A stretch of DNA of 64,000 bases from JALZKA01 sp963715405 (GTDB lineage: Bacteria; Actinomycetota; Thermoleophilia; Solirubrobacterales; 70-9), in NCBI GenBank assembly GCA_963715405.1, contig OY970239.1, positions 992,001 to 1,056,000 on the forward strand. The letters are read 5' to 3'. Made by a program: the position numbers and the translations under genes. The stretch's first letter is position 1, and the number at the start of each line of letters is the position of its first letter. The notes under the pieces were generated by a model. That model was not told the origin of the DNA and made no database searches. It saw nothing but the letters and a program-made list of their open reading frames with translations. Below, one piece after another: positions 1 to 8,115 of this stretch.

Positions 1-489
1 CTCGGAGACGAGGAGTGCCGCGAGAAGGGTGAAGCGGCGCGTCCCGCCGAGGTAGCCGCGGGCGAAGAACGAGGCGCCGAACGTTGCGATCGAAGCGAAG
101 AGGATCCAGTAGAGCGTTTCCGAGCCGGAAAGCAGGCCATTCTGAAGCGGATCTCGCGCCAGGAGCATGGCGAGCACCAGCGCCAGGGAGACCAAGAGTT
201 GGAGCCGCGCCGCGGTTCGGATCGCGGGACCGGTCTCCTCGCCACGGGCGAGCCGGTCGGCGAGGGTGCGCGACAGAAGCTGCTCGACCGGGCGGTAGGC
301 GACCGAGATCGAGACGAACACGGCCGACCACAGGACGACGATCTCGCCGTACTCGGTCGCGTCGAGGTTGTGGGACGCGAGCGAGAAGAAGAGGTAGGTG
401 AGGAGGCCCGATGCACCGACCCCCGCGGACAGGAGGGTCGCTGTACGCCCGAAGCGTCTCGTCTCGGCGCCGGGGCGCATCTCGCTCAT
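1..489 (-). CDS. Flippase-like polytopic membrane protein (5' part, runs off left edge)
   Basis: Reading the minus strand from an ATG at 489 gives 163 codons without a stop up to the window edge, so only the N-terminal part is present. The product begins MSEMRPGAETRRFGRTATLL and has alternating hydrophobic stretches (about residues 18-37, 48-66, 95-110 and 127-145) separated by Arg-rich loops. This layout resembles polysaccharide biosynthesis/oligosaccharide flippases of the MATE/MOP superfamily (Wzx/MurJ-like). It is divergent from ribD, with 65 nt between the two starts. The family call rests on topology and general resemblance of the first two helices; another polytopic transporter is possible. 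Confidence 0.6.
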   Translation of the reverse strand, partial: MSEMRPGAETRRFGRTATLLSAGVGASGLLTYLFFSLASHNLDATEYGEIVVLWSAVFVSISVAYRPVEQLLSRTLADRLARGEETGPAIRTAARLQLLVSLALVLAMLLARDPLQNGLLSGSETLYWILFASIATFGASFFARGYLGGTRRFTLLAALLVSE

Positions 490-515
490 CGCTTCAACGT
501 ATCCCGGCACCCCTG

Positions 516-544
516 ATTGACTCGTCAGTCAATTGGCGTAAGAT
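516..544 (+). promoter_or_regulatory. ribD promoter with a palindrome over the -35 box
   Basis: A -35 box TTGACT (517-522) and a -10 box TAAGAT (539-544) are separated by 16 nt. The -35 lies in a perfect inverted repeat, ATTGACT-cgtc-AGTCAAT (516-533), which looks like an operator. The same TTGACT-N4-AGTCAA core recurs near 50966 and, with one change, at 55749. The predicted transcription start (about 551) is only a few nt before the ATG at 555. The 65-nt gap leaves no room for an FMN riboswitch. Confidence 0.6.
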
Positions 545-554
545 TTGCCATTCC

Positions 555-1688
555 ATGCCAGAGACGGTCACTCAAGACGACCGTATGCACCTGGTTCGAG
601 CGCTCGAGCTGGCAGAGCGCGGACGCGGCGCCGTTTCGCCGAATCCGATCGTCGGCTGCGTCCTCGTTCGGGACGGAGCCGTGATCGGCGAAGGCTGGCA
701 TGCGGAGCTGGGCGGCCTCCACGCAGAACGCATGGCACTCGCCGACTGTGCGAGGCGCGGCGGCGACCCCGCCGGCGCGACCGCGTTCGTGACGCTCGAG
801 CCCTGCGCTCACGAGGGACGCCAACCTCCCTGCGCCGATGCGCTCATCGAGGCGGACCTCGCTCGCGTCGTCTATCTCGCCGACGATCCTTCCGAGAAGG
901 CGAGCGGCCGCGGCCCAGGAATGCTCCGGGACGCGGGGATCGAGGTCGATCTCGCACAGGGCCCTGAGAGCGCGGCAGCGCGTCTTCTTGTCCAGCCCTT
1001 CCGGAAGCACGCGCGCACCGGCCGTCCGCTGGTGGCGCTTAAGTCGGCGCTGACCCTCGATGGGCGAACGGCCACCGCCACCGGCGACTCGAAATGGATC
1101 TCGGGTCCCGAGAGCCGGCAGCTCGTCCACCGCTGGCGGGCCGAGGCTGACGCCGTCGCGATCGGCGTCGGCACCGCCCTCGCCGACGACGCCCTTCTGA
1201 CCGCGCGCGATCTAGATCCACCGCCCAGCCGCCAGCCGCTTCGCGTGGTCTTCGACTCTCAAGCGCGCCTGCCGCTCGACTCCGCGATCGTGAACAGCAT
1301 TGGCGACGCGCCGGCGCTCGTGATCGCCTCACCCGATGCCCCCACCGAGCGCGTTGAGCCACTTCGGCAGGCGGGCGTGGATGTCTTGGTGGTGGACGGC
1401 GATCCGGTCGCTCGGGTGGCCGCAGCCCTGGCAGAGCTCGGCCGCCGTGAGGTGACGTCGCTCCTCGTCGAGGGCGGAGCCGGCCTTGCGGGATCGTTTG
1501 TGGACGCGGGTGAGGTTGACGAGCTGCGCCTGTTCATCGCCCCGGTCCTCTTGGGCGGAGAGGGGTCCCGGCCGCTTGCCGGCGGCAAGGGCAAGGAGCA
1601 CATCGCCGACGCCGAGCGTGCCCTCGACGTCCGCCACGAAGCGATCGGCGACGACCTCCTGATCACGGCGCGGATGAAGGAGTGGTGA
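555..1688 (+). CDS. ribD: Bifunctional pyrimidine deaminase/reductase RibD
   Basis: Catalyses the second and third steps of riboflavin synthesis: deamination of 2,5-diamino-6-ribosylamino-pyrimidinone 5'-phosphate, then NADPH-dependent reduction of the ribose. The N-terminal cytidine-deaminase-like domain shows the zinc site H56-A-E58 and the C84/C93 pair within PCAHEGRQPPC. The C-terminal reductase domain starts near RPLVALKSALTLDGRTAT. The length of 377 aa is normal. The ATG at 555 was chosen because it lies just after the promoter; a second ATG at 585 is possible and the frame is open further upstream. First gene of the rib operon, 1 nt before ribE. Confidence 0.95.
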   Translation: MPETVTQDDRMHLVRALELAERGRGAVSPNPIVGCVLVRDGAVIGEGWHAELGGLHAERMALADCARRGGDPAGATAFVTLEPCAHEGRQPPCADALIEADLARVVYLADDPSEKASGRGPGMLRDAGIEVDLAQGPESAAARLLVQPFRKHARTGRPLVALKSALTLDGRTATATGDSKWISGPESRQLVHRWRAEADAVAIGVGTALADDALLTARDLDPPPSRQPLRVVFDSQARLPLDSAIVNSIGDAPALVIASPDAPTERVEPLRQAGVDVLVVDGDPVARVAAALAELGRREVTSLLVEGGAGLAGSFVDAGEVDELRLFIAPVLLGGEGSRPLAGGKGKEHIADAERALDVRHEAIGDDLLITARMKEW

Positions 1689-1689
1689 C

Positions 1690-2298
1690 GTGTTCACCGG
1701 GATCGTCAAGGAGCTGGGAACCGTCGAGGCGATCGAGCGCTCAGAGGCGGGAGCACGGCTTCGGATAGCGGCGTCCCTCGCCGGCGATCTCGACGGGGGA
1801 GACTCGATCGCAGTGAACGGAGCCTGCCTCACGGCCACCGCTCTCGGCGACGGGGAGTTCGCGGCCGACGTCATGAACCAGTCGCTGGAGCTGACGAGCC
1901 TCGGGGCGCTCGAGGCCGGCGACAGCGTGAACCTGGAGCCCGCCCTCCGCGCCGGCGACCCGCTCGGAGGCCACGTCGTCCAGGGCCACGTGGACTGCGT
2001 GGGGCAGGTCGCTTCGGTCGAGCCCGACGGCCTTGCGACCAGACTCGATGTCACAGTGCCCGAGCGCTACCACCGCTATCTCGTCGAGCAGGGCTCGGTC
2101 ACCGTGGACGGCGTGAGCCTCACGGTCGCCGCGCTTACCGGCGCAGGTTTCGAGGTCTCGCTGATCCCGGAGACACTCGAGCGGACCACCCTTGGCATCA
2201 GGCAATCGGGGGACGCAGTGAACCTGGAGCTCGACGTGATCGCGCGCTATGTGGAACGGCTCCTAGGCTTAGATCAGAAGGGAATGGCCCATGAGTGA
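1690..2298 (+). CDS. ribE: Riboflavin synthase, alpha chain
   Basis: Dismutates two 6,7-dimethyl-8-ribityllumazine molecules to riboflavin plus a pyrimidine. The 202-aa protein opens with the hallmark MFTGIVKELG and consists of two lumazine-binding repeats (about 1-97 and 98-195), with GGHVVQGHVD joining them and VDGVSLTV in the second. GTG start directly after the ribD stop; its 3' end overlaps ribBA by 8 nt, suggesting translational coupling. Some bacteria use the symbol ribC for this gene. Confidence 0.95.
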   Translation: MFTGIVKELGTVEAIERSEAGARLRIAASLAGDLDGGDSIAVNGACLTATALGDGEFAADVMNQSLELTSLGALEAGDSVNLEPALRAGDPLGGHVVQGHVDCVGQVASVEPDGLATRLDVTVPERYHRYLVEQGSVTVDGVSLTVAALTGAGFEVSLIPETLERTTLGIRQSGDAVNLELDVIARYVERLLGLDQKGMAHE

Positions 2299-3580
2299 GA
2301 CCCAGACCGAAACGGGAGTGTTCAGCTCCGTCGAGGAAGCGCTCGAGGAGATCCGCCGCGGCCGCATGATCGTGGTTTGCGACGGCGAGGATCGCGAGAA
2401 CGAAGGCGATCTCGTCCTCGCGGCCCAATTCGCCACCCCTGAGCAGATCAACTTCATGGCGAAGCACGCGCGAGGCCTGATTTGCCTGGCGCTCACGCCC
2501 GAGCGCACGGAGGAGCTTGGCCTGCGCCTGATGGCCGCGAAGAACGAGGCACCGCTCGAGACGGCGTTCACCGTGTCGGTCGAGGCGGCGGAGGGCGTTA
2601 CGACAGGAATTTCGGCACACGACCGCGCACGCACGATCCAGGTGGCGATCGACCCTCACTCCAAGCCCGAGGACCTCGTCCAGCCGGGCCACGTCTTCCC
2701 GCTCAAGGCAAAGCCTGGCGGCGTGCTCGAACGGACCGGCCACACCGAGGCTTCGGTGGATTTTGCGCGCCTGGCCGGCCTCATCCCCGCCGGCGTGATC
2801 TGCGAGATCATGAACGAGGACGGGACGATGGCGCGGGTGCCCGACCTCATCCCGTACTGCCAGGAGCACGGCCTCAAGATGGTGACGGTCGCAGACCTGA
2901 TCTCATACCGGCGCCAGACCGAGCGCTTGGTCGAGCGCGTGGTGTCCACCAAGCTGCCGACCGCCTTCGGCGAGTTCACCTCGGTTGGCTACCGGGCGCT
3001 GCTCGACGACAAACACCACGTCGCGATGGTCAAGGGCGAGGTCTCGGGCGCGGAGGACGTGCTGGTTCGTGTCCACTCCGAGTGCCTGACCGGCGACGTC
3101 TTTCATTCCCTTCGCTGCGATTGCGGCGACCAGCTCGCGTCGGCGCTGGCAATGATCGAACGGGAGGGGGAGGGGGTTCTCCTCTACCTCTCTCAGGAAG
3201 GCCGTGGGATTGGGCTTCTCAACAAGCTTCGCGCCTACAAGCTGCAAGAGGAAGGCCTCGACACCGTCGACGCCAACCTGAAGCTCGGTCTCCCTGCCGA
3301 CCTTCGCGACTACGGGATCGGCGCACAGATCCTCGGCGACCTGGGCCTCACCTCCATCCGGATCCTCACGAACAATCCAAAGAAGATCATCGGGCTCGAG
3401 GGCTACGGCCTCTCGGTCACCGAGCAGGTGCCGATCCAAGCCACGCCGAATCCCCACAATCAGGCATACCTCGATGCGAAACGCGACAAGATGGGCCACG
3501 TACTTCATCACCAGGGGCTTCCCTTCGACGACGAGATGATCGCCGAGGAGCACCGCCGAGACGAGGAAGGAACCGTTTGA
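2291..3580 (+). CDS. ribBA: Bifunctional DHBP synthase / GTP cyclohydrolase II
   Basis: Supplies both precursors of lumazine. The N-terminal half (about 1-205) is 3,4-dihydroxy-2-butanone-4-phosphate synthase, with the acidic metal motif DGEDRENEGD at 31-40 and RTGHTEASVD. The C-terminal half is GTP cyclohydrolase II, with the zinc cysteines in SECLTGDVFHSLRCDCGDQ (about 262-280) and the GTP-binding stretch SQEGRGIGLLNK. At 429 aa it is a full-length fusion. The ATG overlaps the ribE end and the stop overlaps the ribH start (TTGA). A strong Shine-Dalgarno sequence for ribH (GAGGAAGGA) lies inside its last codons. Confidence 0.96.
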   Translation: MSETQTETGVFSSVEEALEEIRRGRMIVVCDGEDRENEGDLVLAAQFATPEQINFMAKHARGLICLALTPERTEELGLRLMAAKNEAPLETAFTVSVEAAEGVTTGISAHDRARTIQVAIDPHSKPEDLVQPGHVFPLKAKPGGVLERTGHTEASVDFARLAGLIPAGVICEIMNEDGTMARVPDLIPYCQEHGLKMVTVADLISYRRQTERLVERVVSTKLPTAFGEFTSVGYRALLDDKHHVAMVKGEVSGAEDVLVRVHSECLTGDVFHSLRCDCGDQLASALAMIEREGEGVLLYLSQEGRGIGLLNKLRAYKLQEEGLDTVDANLKLGLPADLRDYGIGAQILGDLGLTSIRILTNNPKKIIGLEGYGLSVTEQVPIQATPNPHNQAYLDAKRDKMGHVLHHQGLPFDDEMIAEEHRRDEEGTV

Positions 3581-4104
3581 GCGACGCGGAGACGGACGAG
3601 GGTGCCGGCGGCGCACCGGACGACCCACCGGCCTTCGAGGCCTCAGGGGAGGAGAAGGACTTTCTCGGGCGCAAGGAATGGGCGATCTGCGTCGCCACCT
3701 TCTACGACGACCTCGCGGAGAGGCTGCTCGGCGGCGCGATCGAAGGGTTTGCAGAAGGCGGCGTGACGCTGGCCTCGATCCAGACCTACGAGGTGCCCGG
3801 TGCGTTCGAGCTGCCCTTCGCGGCGAAGGTGTGCGCAGGAGCTGGAGTCTTCGCCGGAATCGCCTGCCTCGGCGTCGTGATCCGCGGCGAGACAGACCAC
3901 TACGACTACGTCTGCTCACAAGCAGCGCGGGGGATCATGGATGTAGGGCTCACCTCCGGCGTTCCCGCCTCGTTCGGAGTGATCACCTGCAACACGCGCG
4001 AGCAGGCCGAAGCTCGTGCCGGCGGGGACAAGCGCGACCAGGGCCGCCACGCCGCATACGCGGTAATGCGCGCGGCGCTCAATCGCAAAAAGGCCCTGGG
4101 CTAG
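3577..4104 (+). CDS. ribH: 6,7-dimethyl-8-ribityllumazine synthase
   Basis: Condenses the pyrimidine from RibD with the butanone phosphate from RibBA; normally forms an icosahedral or pentameric assembly. Recognised by FYDDLAERLLGGAI, YEVPGAFELPFAAK, and GETDHYDYV carrying the catalytic His (about residue 108). The TTG start at 3577 overlaps the ribBA stop and is preceded by GAGGAAGGA at about 6 nt. This gives 175 aa with an acidic N-terminal extension of about 25 residues before the conserved core. Last gene of the operon; it converges on the gene at 4114. Confidence 0.93.
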   Translation: MSDAETDEGAGGAPDDPPAFEASGEEKDFLGRKEWAICVATFYDDLAERLLGGAIEGFAEGGVTLASIQTYEVPGAFELPFAAKVCAGAGVFAGIACLGVVIRGETDHYDYVCSQAARGIMDVGLTSGVPASFGVITCNTREQAEARAGGDKRDQGRHAAYAVMRAALNRKKALG

Positions 4105-4113
4105 CGCTTTCGC

Positions 4114-5535
4114 TCAGCCGTTGGCGCTGCAGCCCCGCTTCTCGAATCCCTCGGTGGTCGAGTACGCGGAGTCGGGGAAATGCTCCTTCATGACTTCCGC
4201 CTCGTGACCTGGCTGGGGCACGTTCTGAATCGCCTCGTCGAAGTCCGCTGAGACGAGCATGTTGCGCATGATGAGAAGCGCGTAGTCGCGGTCGCCCGCG
4301 CCGTCTCCGCGGTTTCCCCAGTTGAGCCAGGCGACGCCGCAGCCTTCGCGCGCGTTTTGTGGCCGGTCCTTGCGTTGCGAAACGACGATCGTGTATCTGC
4401 GGCCGGACTGCTCGAGCACCTGCCGGTCGGCGAGGCAGTCGGGCGTGCGGGTGGTGACGCGCGACTCGCCCGAGCAAAGCGACCAGAAGCGGAGTTCTCC
4501 GGCCGGCATCCGTACCGGGCCGTGGAGGGTCTGCGGAAACTTCGGCAGCGTGCCCTCGATAACCATGACCGGCCCGAAGTCGCGGCTCAGGTGCGCGAAG
4601 ATGTAGGCGCTGTCCCGGTTCGAGTAGAAGCCTCCTTGGGAATCGGCTTCCATCGCCAGACGCGCCTCGCGCCCGGCCGGCGTGCAGTCGCTGATTACCG
4701 CGAGGGAGGCGTAGTTCACGTTGAAGAAACGCTCCCACCGCACGGGGTCGTAAGCGGGGTTGGTCTCGGCGTCGCAGCCCGGGGTCGCCCTTGCCGTCTC
4801 CCACACCGCCTCGGGAATCGTCTGCACCGTGATTTCCCGATTCGGGTCGTTCACGGCGTCACAGGCCGCCTGGCCGCGCAGCTTCTGGCCGTCGCTCGTT
4901 ATGAGCTTGGGGCGCGGCAGCCCGGTGCCGCCCGTCAGGTCATATCCGCGATCGGGTTCGTACACGCGGTAAGCGAGCTCGATCGCTGCGCCCAGGGCCG
5001 GCTCGGCGTAGAGGGTGTTCGGCTCGCGGTCCTCGGCGTTTGCGGGCGGCGCCTCGTTCAGCACGCGGACTCGCCAGGTCCGTTTTGTGCGGTCGCGCCT
5101 TGCGCCTTCCACGAACGGGTTTGTCGACCCGGGGCGCGGCTCGATCCCGATGTCTGAGAGCGCATCGGTTGGAGCGCCGTCCGAGTAGGAGTTGAGCGAC
5201 ATATAGCGGCCGTGCGGGTAGCGGCCGCGAAGGGTCAGCCTGGAATCGGCCGGAAGGTTCAGGCGGGCGAGCCAGTAGGTGGCCGACTCCTCGGGGAAGT
5301 TGAAATAGCGCCCGTCGAAGCCGCGGGTCGTCTCGCGCTTGGTGGAGATCGGCCCCTCCCAGAAGCAGGTGGCTGGGGGGTTGGAGACGGCGCCTCGGGC
5401 TGCGCTCTCGTCGCCGTCCGCGGCCCCAGCGCCACCAGCAAGGGCAATAAAGGGGACCGCGCACGCAAACGCCACGAGCACAGCGGCCGCCGAGCGTCCC
5501 AGTGCCTTCGCATCAGGTCGAGTCACGAAACGCAT
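4114..5535 (-). CDS. Secreted protein of unknown function
   Basis: A 473-aa protein with an N-terminal signal peptide (Arg/Lys region, then a hydrophobic AAAVLVAFACAVPFIALAGG core, cleavage probably near residue 38). The mature part is rich in Cys (CFWEG, QAACD, GCDAE, DCTPAG, SLCSGES, DCLAD, GCGVAW, RGCSANG), suggesting disulphides and export. A YPHGRYMSLNSYSD segment near residue 110 recalls secreted actinobacterial hypothetical proteins. No enzymatic motif was recognised. It stands alone, converging with ribH with 9 nt between the stops. Function unknown. Confidence 0.8.
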   Translation of the reverse strand: MRFVTRPDAKALGRSAAAVLVAFACAVPFIALAGGAGAADGDESAARGAVSNPPATCFWEGPISTKRETTRGFDGRYFNFPEESATYWLARLNLPADSRLTLRGRYPHGRYMSLNSYSDGAPTDALSDIGIEPRPGSTNPFVEGARRDRTKRTWRVRVLNEAPPANAEDREPNTLYAEPALGAAIELAYRVYEPDRGYDLTGGTGLPRPKLITSDGQKLRGQAACDAVNDPNREITVQTIPEAVWETARATPGCDAETNPAYDPVRWERFFNVNYASLAVISDCTPAGREARLAMEADSQGGFYSNRDSAYIFAHLSRDFGPVMVIEGTLPKFPQTLHGPVRMPAGELRFWSLCSGESRVTTRTPDCLADRQVLEQSGRRYTIVVSQRKDRPQNAREGCGVAWLNWGNRGDGAGDRDYALLIMRNMLVSADFDEAIQNVPQPGHEAEVMKEHFPDSAYSTTEGFEKRGCSANG

Positions 5536-5586
5536 TTTCGCAATCCTGCGCGCGCTACGCGCAGGTCACTCCTGCCTTGCCGCGTG

Positions 5587-5630
5587 AAACGTCCCAATTG
5601 GTGCCCGATGGGGTGCAACGCTGGACGTTT
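5587..5630. repeat. 44-bp palindromic repeat, copy 1
   Basis: Perfect 8-bp arms AAACGTCC (5587-5594) and GGACGTTT (5623-5630) enclose 28 nt. A second element with the same arms and the same 28-nt interior lies at 63760-63803. When one copy is reverse-complemented the interiors match at 20 of 28 positions, so the two are copies of one dispersed element in opposite orientation. This copy sits between a minus-strand gene and rpmB. Confidence 0.7.
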
Positions 5631-5649
5631 GCCCGATTTAAGGTGCCGC

Positions 5650-5655
5650 TACCCT
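5650..5655 (+). promoter_or_regulatory. Putative -10 box of rpmB
   Basis: TACCCT lies 9 nt before the rpmB ATG, with a possible TTGCCC -35 at 5629-5634 (15-nt spacing, short). No Shine-Dalgarno sequence precedes the ATG, so a nearly leaderless mRNA is likely. Confidence 0.4.
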
Positions 5656-5664
5656 TTCGCGCCC

Positions 5665-5856
5665 ATGGCCAAGGTCTGTCACACGTGCGGGAAGGGCCCC
5701 TCTTTCGGCAACTCGCGGAGCCACTCGATGGTCGCGACCCGCCGGCGCTTCAACCCGAACCTCCAGAAGGTCCGGATCGACGAGGACGGCCGCCCGCGCC
5801 GCGTCTACGTCTGCACGCGCTGCCTCAAGTCCGGCCAGGTCACGAAGCACGCGTAG
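5665..5856 (+). CDS. rpmB: 50S ribosomal protein L28
   Basis: A 63-aa basic protein with the family start MAKVCHTCGKGPSFGNSRSH and the NPNLQKVRI core. It keeps two CxxC pairs (CHTC and CTRC), so it is the zinc-binding form. The ATG at 5665 was chosen over longer in-frame starts because it matches the family N-terminus. It opens the rpmB / YloV kinase / recG / rsmD / coaD order common in actinobacteria. Confidence 0.95.
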   Translation: MAKVCHTCGKGPSFGNSRSHSMVATRRRFNPNLQKVRIDEDGRPRRVYVCTRCLKSGQVTKHA

Positions 5857-5925
5857 CTCCGGCACTTCGGCGCCGACAGTAGGAATTCCCGCACATATCG
5901 CGGTTTTGCCTACTCTCGGCGAGCC

Positions 5926-6414
5926 GTGCGCATCGCGATCGTCTCCGACACTCACATGCCTCGCGGCGCGCGGGTCGTGCCGGAGCGCTGCGTCGAGGCG
6001 ATGTGCTCAGCGGATCTGATCGTGCACGCCGGCGATTTCAGCTCGCTCGAGGTGCTCGATTGGCTGGAGTCGCTCGGCCCCCCGGTCAAAGCCGTCTACG
6101 GAAACGTGGATACGACCGAGCTGCGCGGGCGCCTGCCCGAGACGGCCGAGTTCGACGCTGCCGGTCAGCGAATCGCGGTCATCCACGACGCCGGACCCGC
6201 GAAGGGGAGGGTCGCCCGCATGCGCGGTCGCTTCCCAGCAGCGGACGCAGTGATCTTCGGGCACTCGCACCTGCCCCTGCACGAAGAAGACGATGGCTTC
6301 CAGATCTTCAACCCGGGCAGTCCAACGGAGCGGCGCCGCGCGCCGAGGCGCTCGTTCGGCCTTGCCGATGCCACCTGCCGCGGCCTTCGGATGCGCCACG
6401 TCTGGCTCGCCTGA
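5926..6414 (+). CDS. YfcE/MJ0936-type metallophosphoesterase
   Basis: A 162-aa calcineurin-like phosphoesterase. The metal-binding blocks appear in order: SDTH (7-10), HAGD, GNVD, a His-Asp pair in VIHDAGP, and FGHSH followed by NPGSPTERR. Family members are two-metal phosphodiesterases; the natural substrate is usually unknown. The GTG start follows a TACTCT box (5911-5916) by 9 nt with no Shine-Dalgarno sequence. The stop codon lies inside the palindrome at 6409-6435. Confidence 0.88.
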   Translation: MRIAIVSDTHMPRGARVVPERCVEAMCSADLIVHAGDFSSLEVLDWLESLGPPVKAVYGNVDTTELRGRLPETAEFDAAGQRIAVIHDAGPAKGRVARMRGRFPAADAVIFGHSHLPLHEEDDGFQIFNPGSPTERRRAPRRSFGLADATCRGLRMRHVWLA

Positions 6415-6435
6415 CACCGCCCCCCGGTGTCAGGC
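6409..6435. terminator. Hairpin GCCTGACACC / GGTGTCAGGC
   Basis: Ten-base perfect arms (6409-6418 and 6426-6435) around a C-rich 7-nt loop, overlapping the stop codon of the phosphoesterase gene. No U-tract follows. It may terminate transcription or be a member of a dispersed palindrome family. Confidence 0.5.
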
Positions 6436-6486
6436 ACCTAACGTGTTGCTCACAATCCACAGGGGCGGAATATCCTCCGGGCGTCG

Positions 6487-8115
6487 ATGGCCGATCCCTC
6501 CATTGAGCGCTTTCGCACCGTCGTCTCCGTCGCCTATTCGCACCTTCAAGAACGGCGTCAGGAGATCAACGACCTGAACGTCTTTCCGGTCGCCGACGGG
6601 GACACGGGCGACAACATGGCGCTCACGCTTCGCCACGTGATCGAGGAGCTCGACCGCCTCGAACAGGCGTCGGTGGACGGGGATCCAACGCGTCCGGAAA
6701 TCGTCCGCGCCGTCGCGCGCGCCGCGCTGATGGGCGCGCGCGGAAACTCGGGCGTGATACTGAGCCAGATCGTTCGCGGCGCAGCCGAGAAGCTCGCGAC
6801 GCCGCCCGGCCGGCTGATCGACCCTGAACTGATCGAAGCGGCGCTCGCCAATGCGTCGGACGCCGCCTGGGCGTCTGTGCGCGACCCAGCGGAGGGCACG
6901 ATGTTGACGGTTGCTCGTGCGATGGCCGACGCCGTCCGCGAGCGCCGCGCCAACTGGAACACCCACCACCTCGATGCGGATGCGACCACCGACGAGCAGA
7001 ACGCTCTGCTGGCCGAGATGCTCGCTGCGGCTCTCTTCGCGGGCGAGGAGGCAGTTCGGCACACCCCCGAGCAGCTCCAGGTCTTGGCAGACGCCGGGGT
7101 CGTCGACGCCGGGGCGCTGGGCCTCGTCGTGATTGTTCGCGGGGCGCTCGCGGCGCTCGCGGGTGAGTCGGTGAAGTTGCCCGAGATCGAGCACTTCGCA
7201 CCGGCGCGCCTCTCCGATGTCCATCACGCCGAGTCCCAGTACCGCTACTGCATCAACTTCATCGTGATGGGCGAGGGCCTCTCGACTACGGCCCAGGTCC
7301 CTCGCCTGGAGGAGATCGGCGACTCAGTCTTGGTCGTCGGCGACGAGGCAACCCTCAAGGTGCACGTTCACGCCGACGACCGCGACCAGATTCGGGCCAT
7401 CTTCGACGGGGTGGGCTCGATCGAGCGCGAGGACATCGCCGACATGCACGAGCAGATCGCTGAGCGTGAGGCTCGCCTCGGCGAGATGACGACAGGTGTT
7501 GTAGCGGTGGTCTCGGGAATCGGGATGCTGCGTCTCTTTGAGGCCGAAGGCGCCCACGTCGTGGACGGCGGGCCCACGATGAACCCGTCGACCAATGACA
7601 TCGCTAAAGCCATCGAGGACGTCGGCTCCGACGAGGTCGTCGTCCTTGCCAACTCCAAGAACGTCGTCATGGCCGCAGAGGAAGCGGCGAGGCTCTCCGG
7701 CCGCGAGGTCGAGGTCGTTCGCTCAACGGACCAGCAAGGTGCGCTGGCAGCCATGGTCGAGCGCGACCCGTCCGCGAGCGCAGCCGACAACGCCTCTCGT
7801 TTGCGCGAGGCGCTTAGCCGGATTCGAACCGGCGGCGTGGCTCCGGCGGCGAAGGACGACGCAGATGGGCGCTACCGAATTGGCGATACGGTCGGAATTG
7901 AGAACGACGAGGTCGTCGCGTGGGGTGGCACAGGCTCGACGCTCGCCACGATGATCGAGCGGCTCGCGCCGAATGCGGAGATCATCATGGTCATCGATGG
8001 CGACCGACCGCCTCAGGGCTTTGAAGATCTCTCGGGTTACATTCCGGATGGGGTCGAGCTCCAACGCCACAGAGGCGATCAGCCGGGCTGGTACTGGCTA
8101 ATCGCGGCCGAGTGA
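6487..8115 (+). CDS. DAK2-domain kinase of the YloV/FakA family
   Basis: A 542-aa protein with an N-terminal DAK2 nucleotide-binding domain: NVFPVADGDTGDNM (about 32-45, Mg-binding Asp residues) and ARGNSGVILSQ. A linker and a C-terminal DegV-like half (about 330-540) with GIGMLRLFEAEGAHVVDGG and TMNPST follow. The closest characterised family member is FakA, the ATP-binding subunit of fatty acid kinase, which phosphorylates fatty acids held by FakB (DegV) proteins. No FakB gene is visible here. The position between rpmB and recG is conserved. A TATCCT box lies 10 nt before the ATG. The next gene starts within its stop codon. Confidence 0.88.
   Translation: MADPSIERFRTVVSVAYSHLQERRQEINDLNVFPVADGDTGDNMALTLRHVIEELDRLEQASVDGDPTRPEIVRAVARAALMGARGNSGVILSQIVRGAAEKLATPPGRLIDPELIEAALANASDAAWASVRDPAEGTMLTVARAMADAVRERRANWNTHHLDADATTDEQNALLAEMLAAALFAGEEAVRHTPEQLQVLADAGVVDAGALGLVVIVRGALAALAGESVKLPEIEHFAPARLSDVHHAESQYRYCINFIVMGEGLSTTAQVPRLEEIGDSVLVVGDEATLKVHVHADDRDQIRAIFDGVGSIEREDIADMHEQIAEREARLGEMTTGVVAVVSGIGMLRLFEAEGAHVVDGGPTMNPSTNDIAKAIEDVGSDEVVVLANSKNVVMAAEEAARLSGREVEVVRSTDQQGALAAMVERDPSASAADNASRLREALSRIRTGGVAPAAKDDADGRYRIGDTVGIENDEVVAWGGTGSTLATMIERLAPNAEIIMVIDGDRPPQGFEDLSGYIPDGVELQRHRGDQPGWYWLIAAE

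Noticed and set aside
490..554. An FMN riboswitch before ribD
   Set aside because: Only 65 nt separate the divergent starts and they hold a promoter palindrome; there is no room for the conserved RFN structure.
7810..7850. A tRNA-like stretch with ccggattcgaaccgg inside the YloV-type kinase gene
   Set aside because: It looks like a T-arm in reverse, but no acceptor, D or anticodon stems surround it, and it encodes part of a well-conserved protein.
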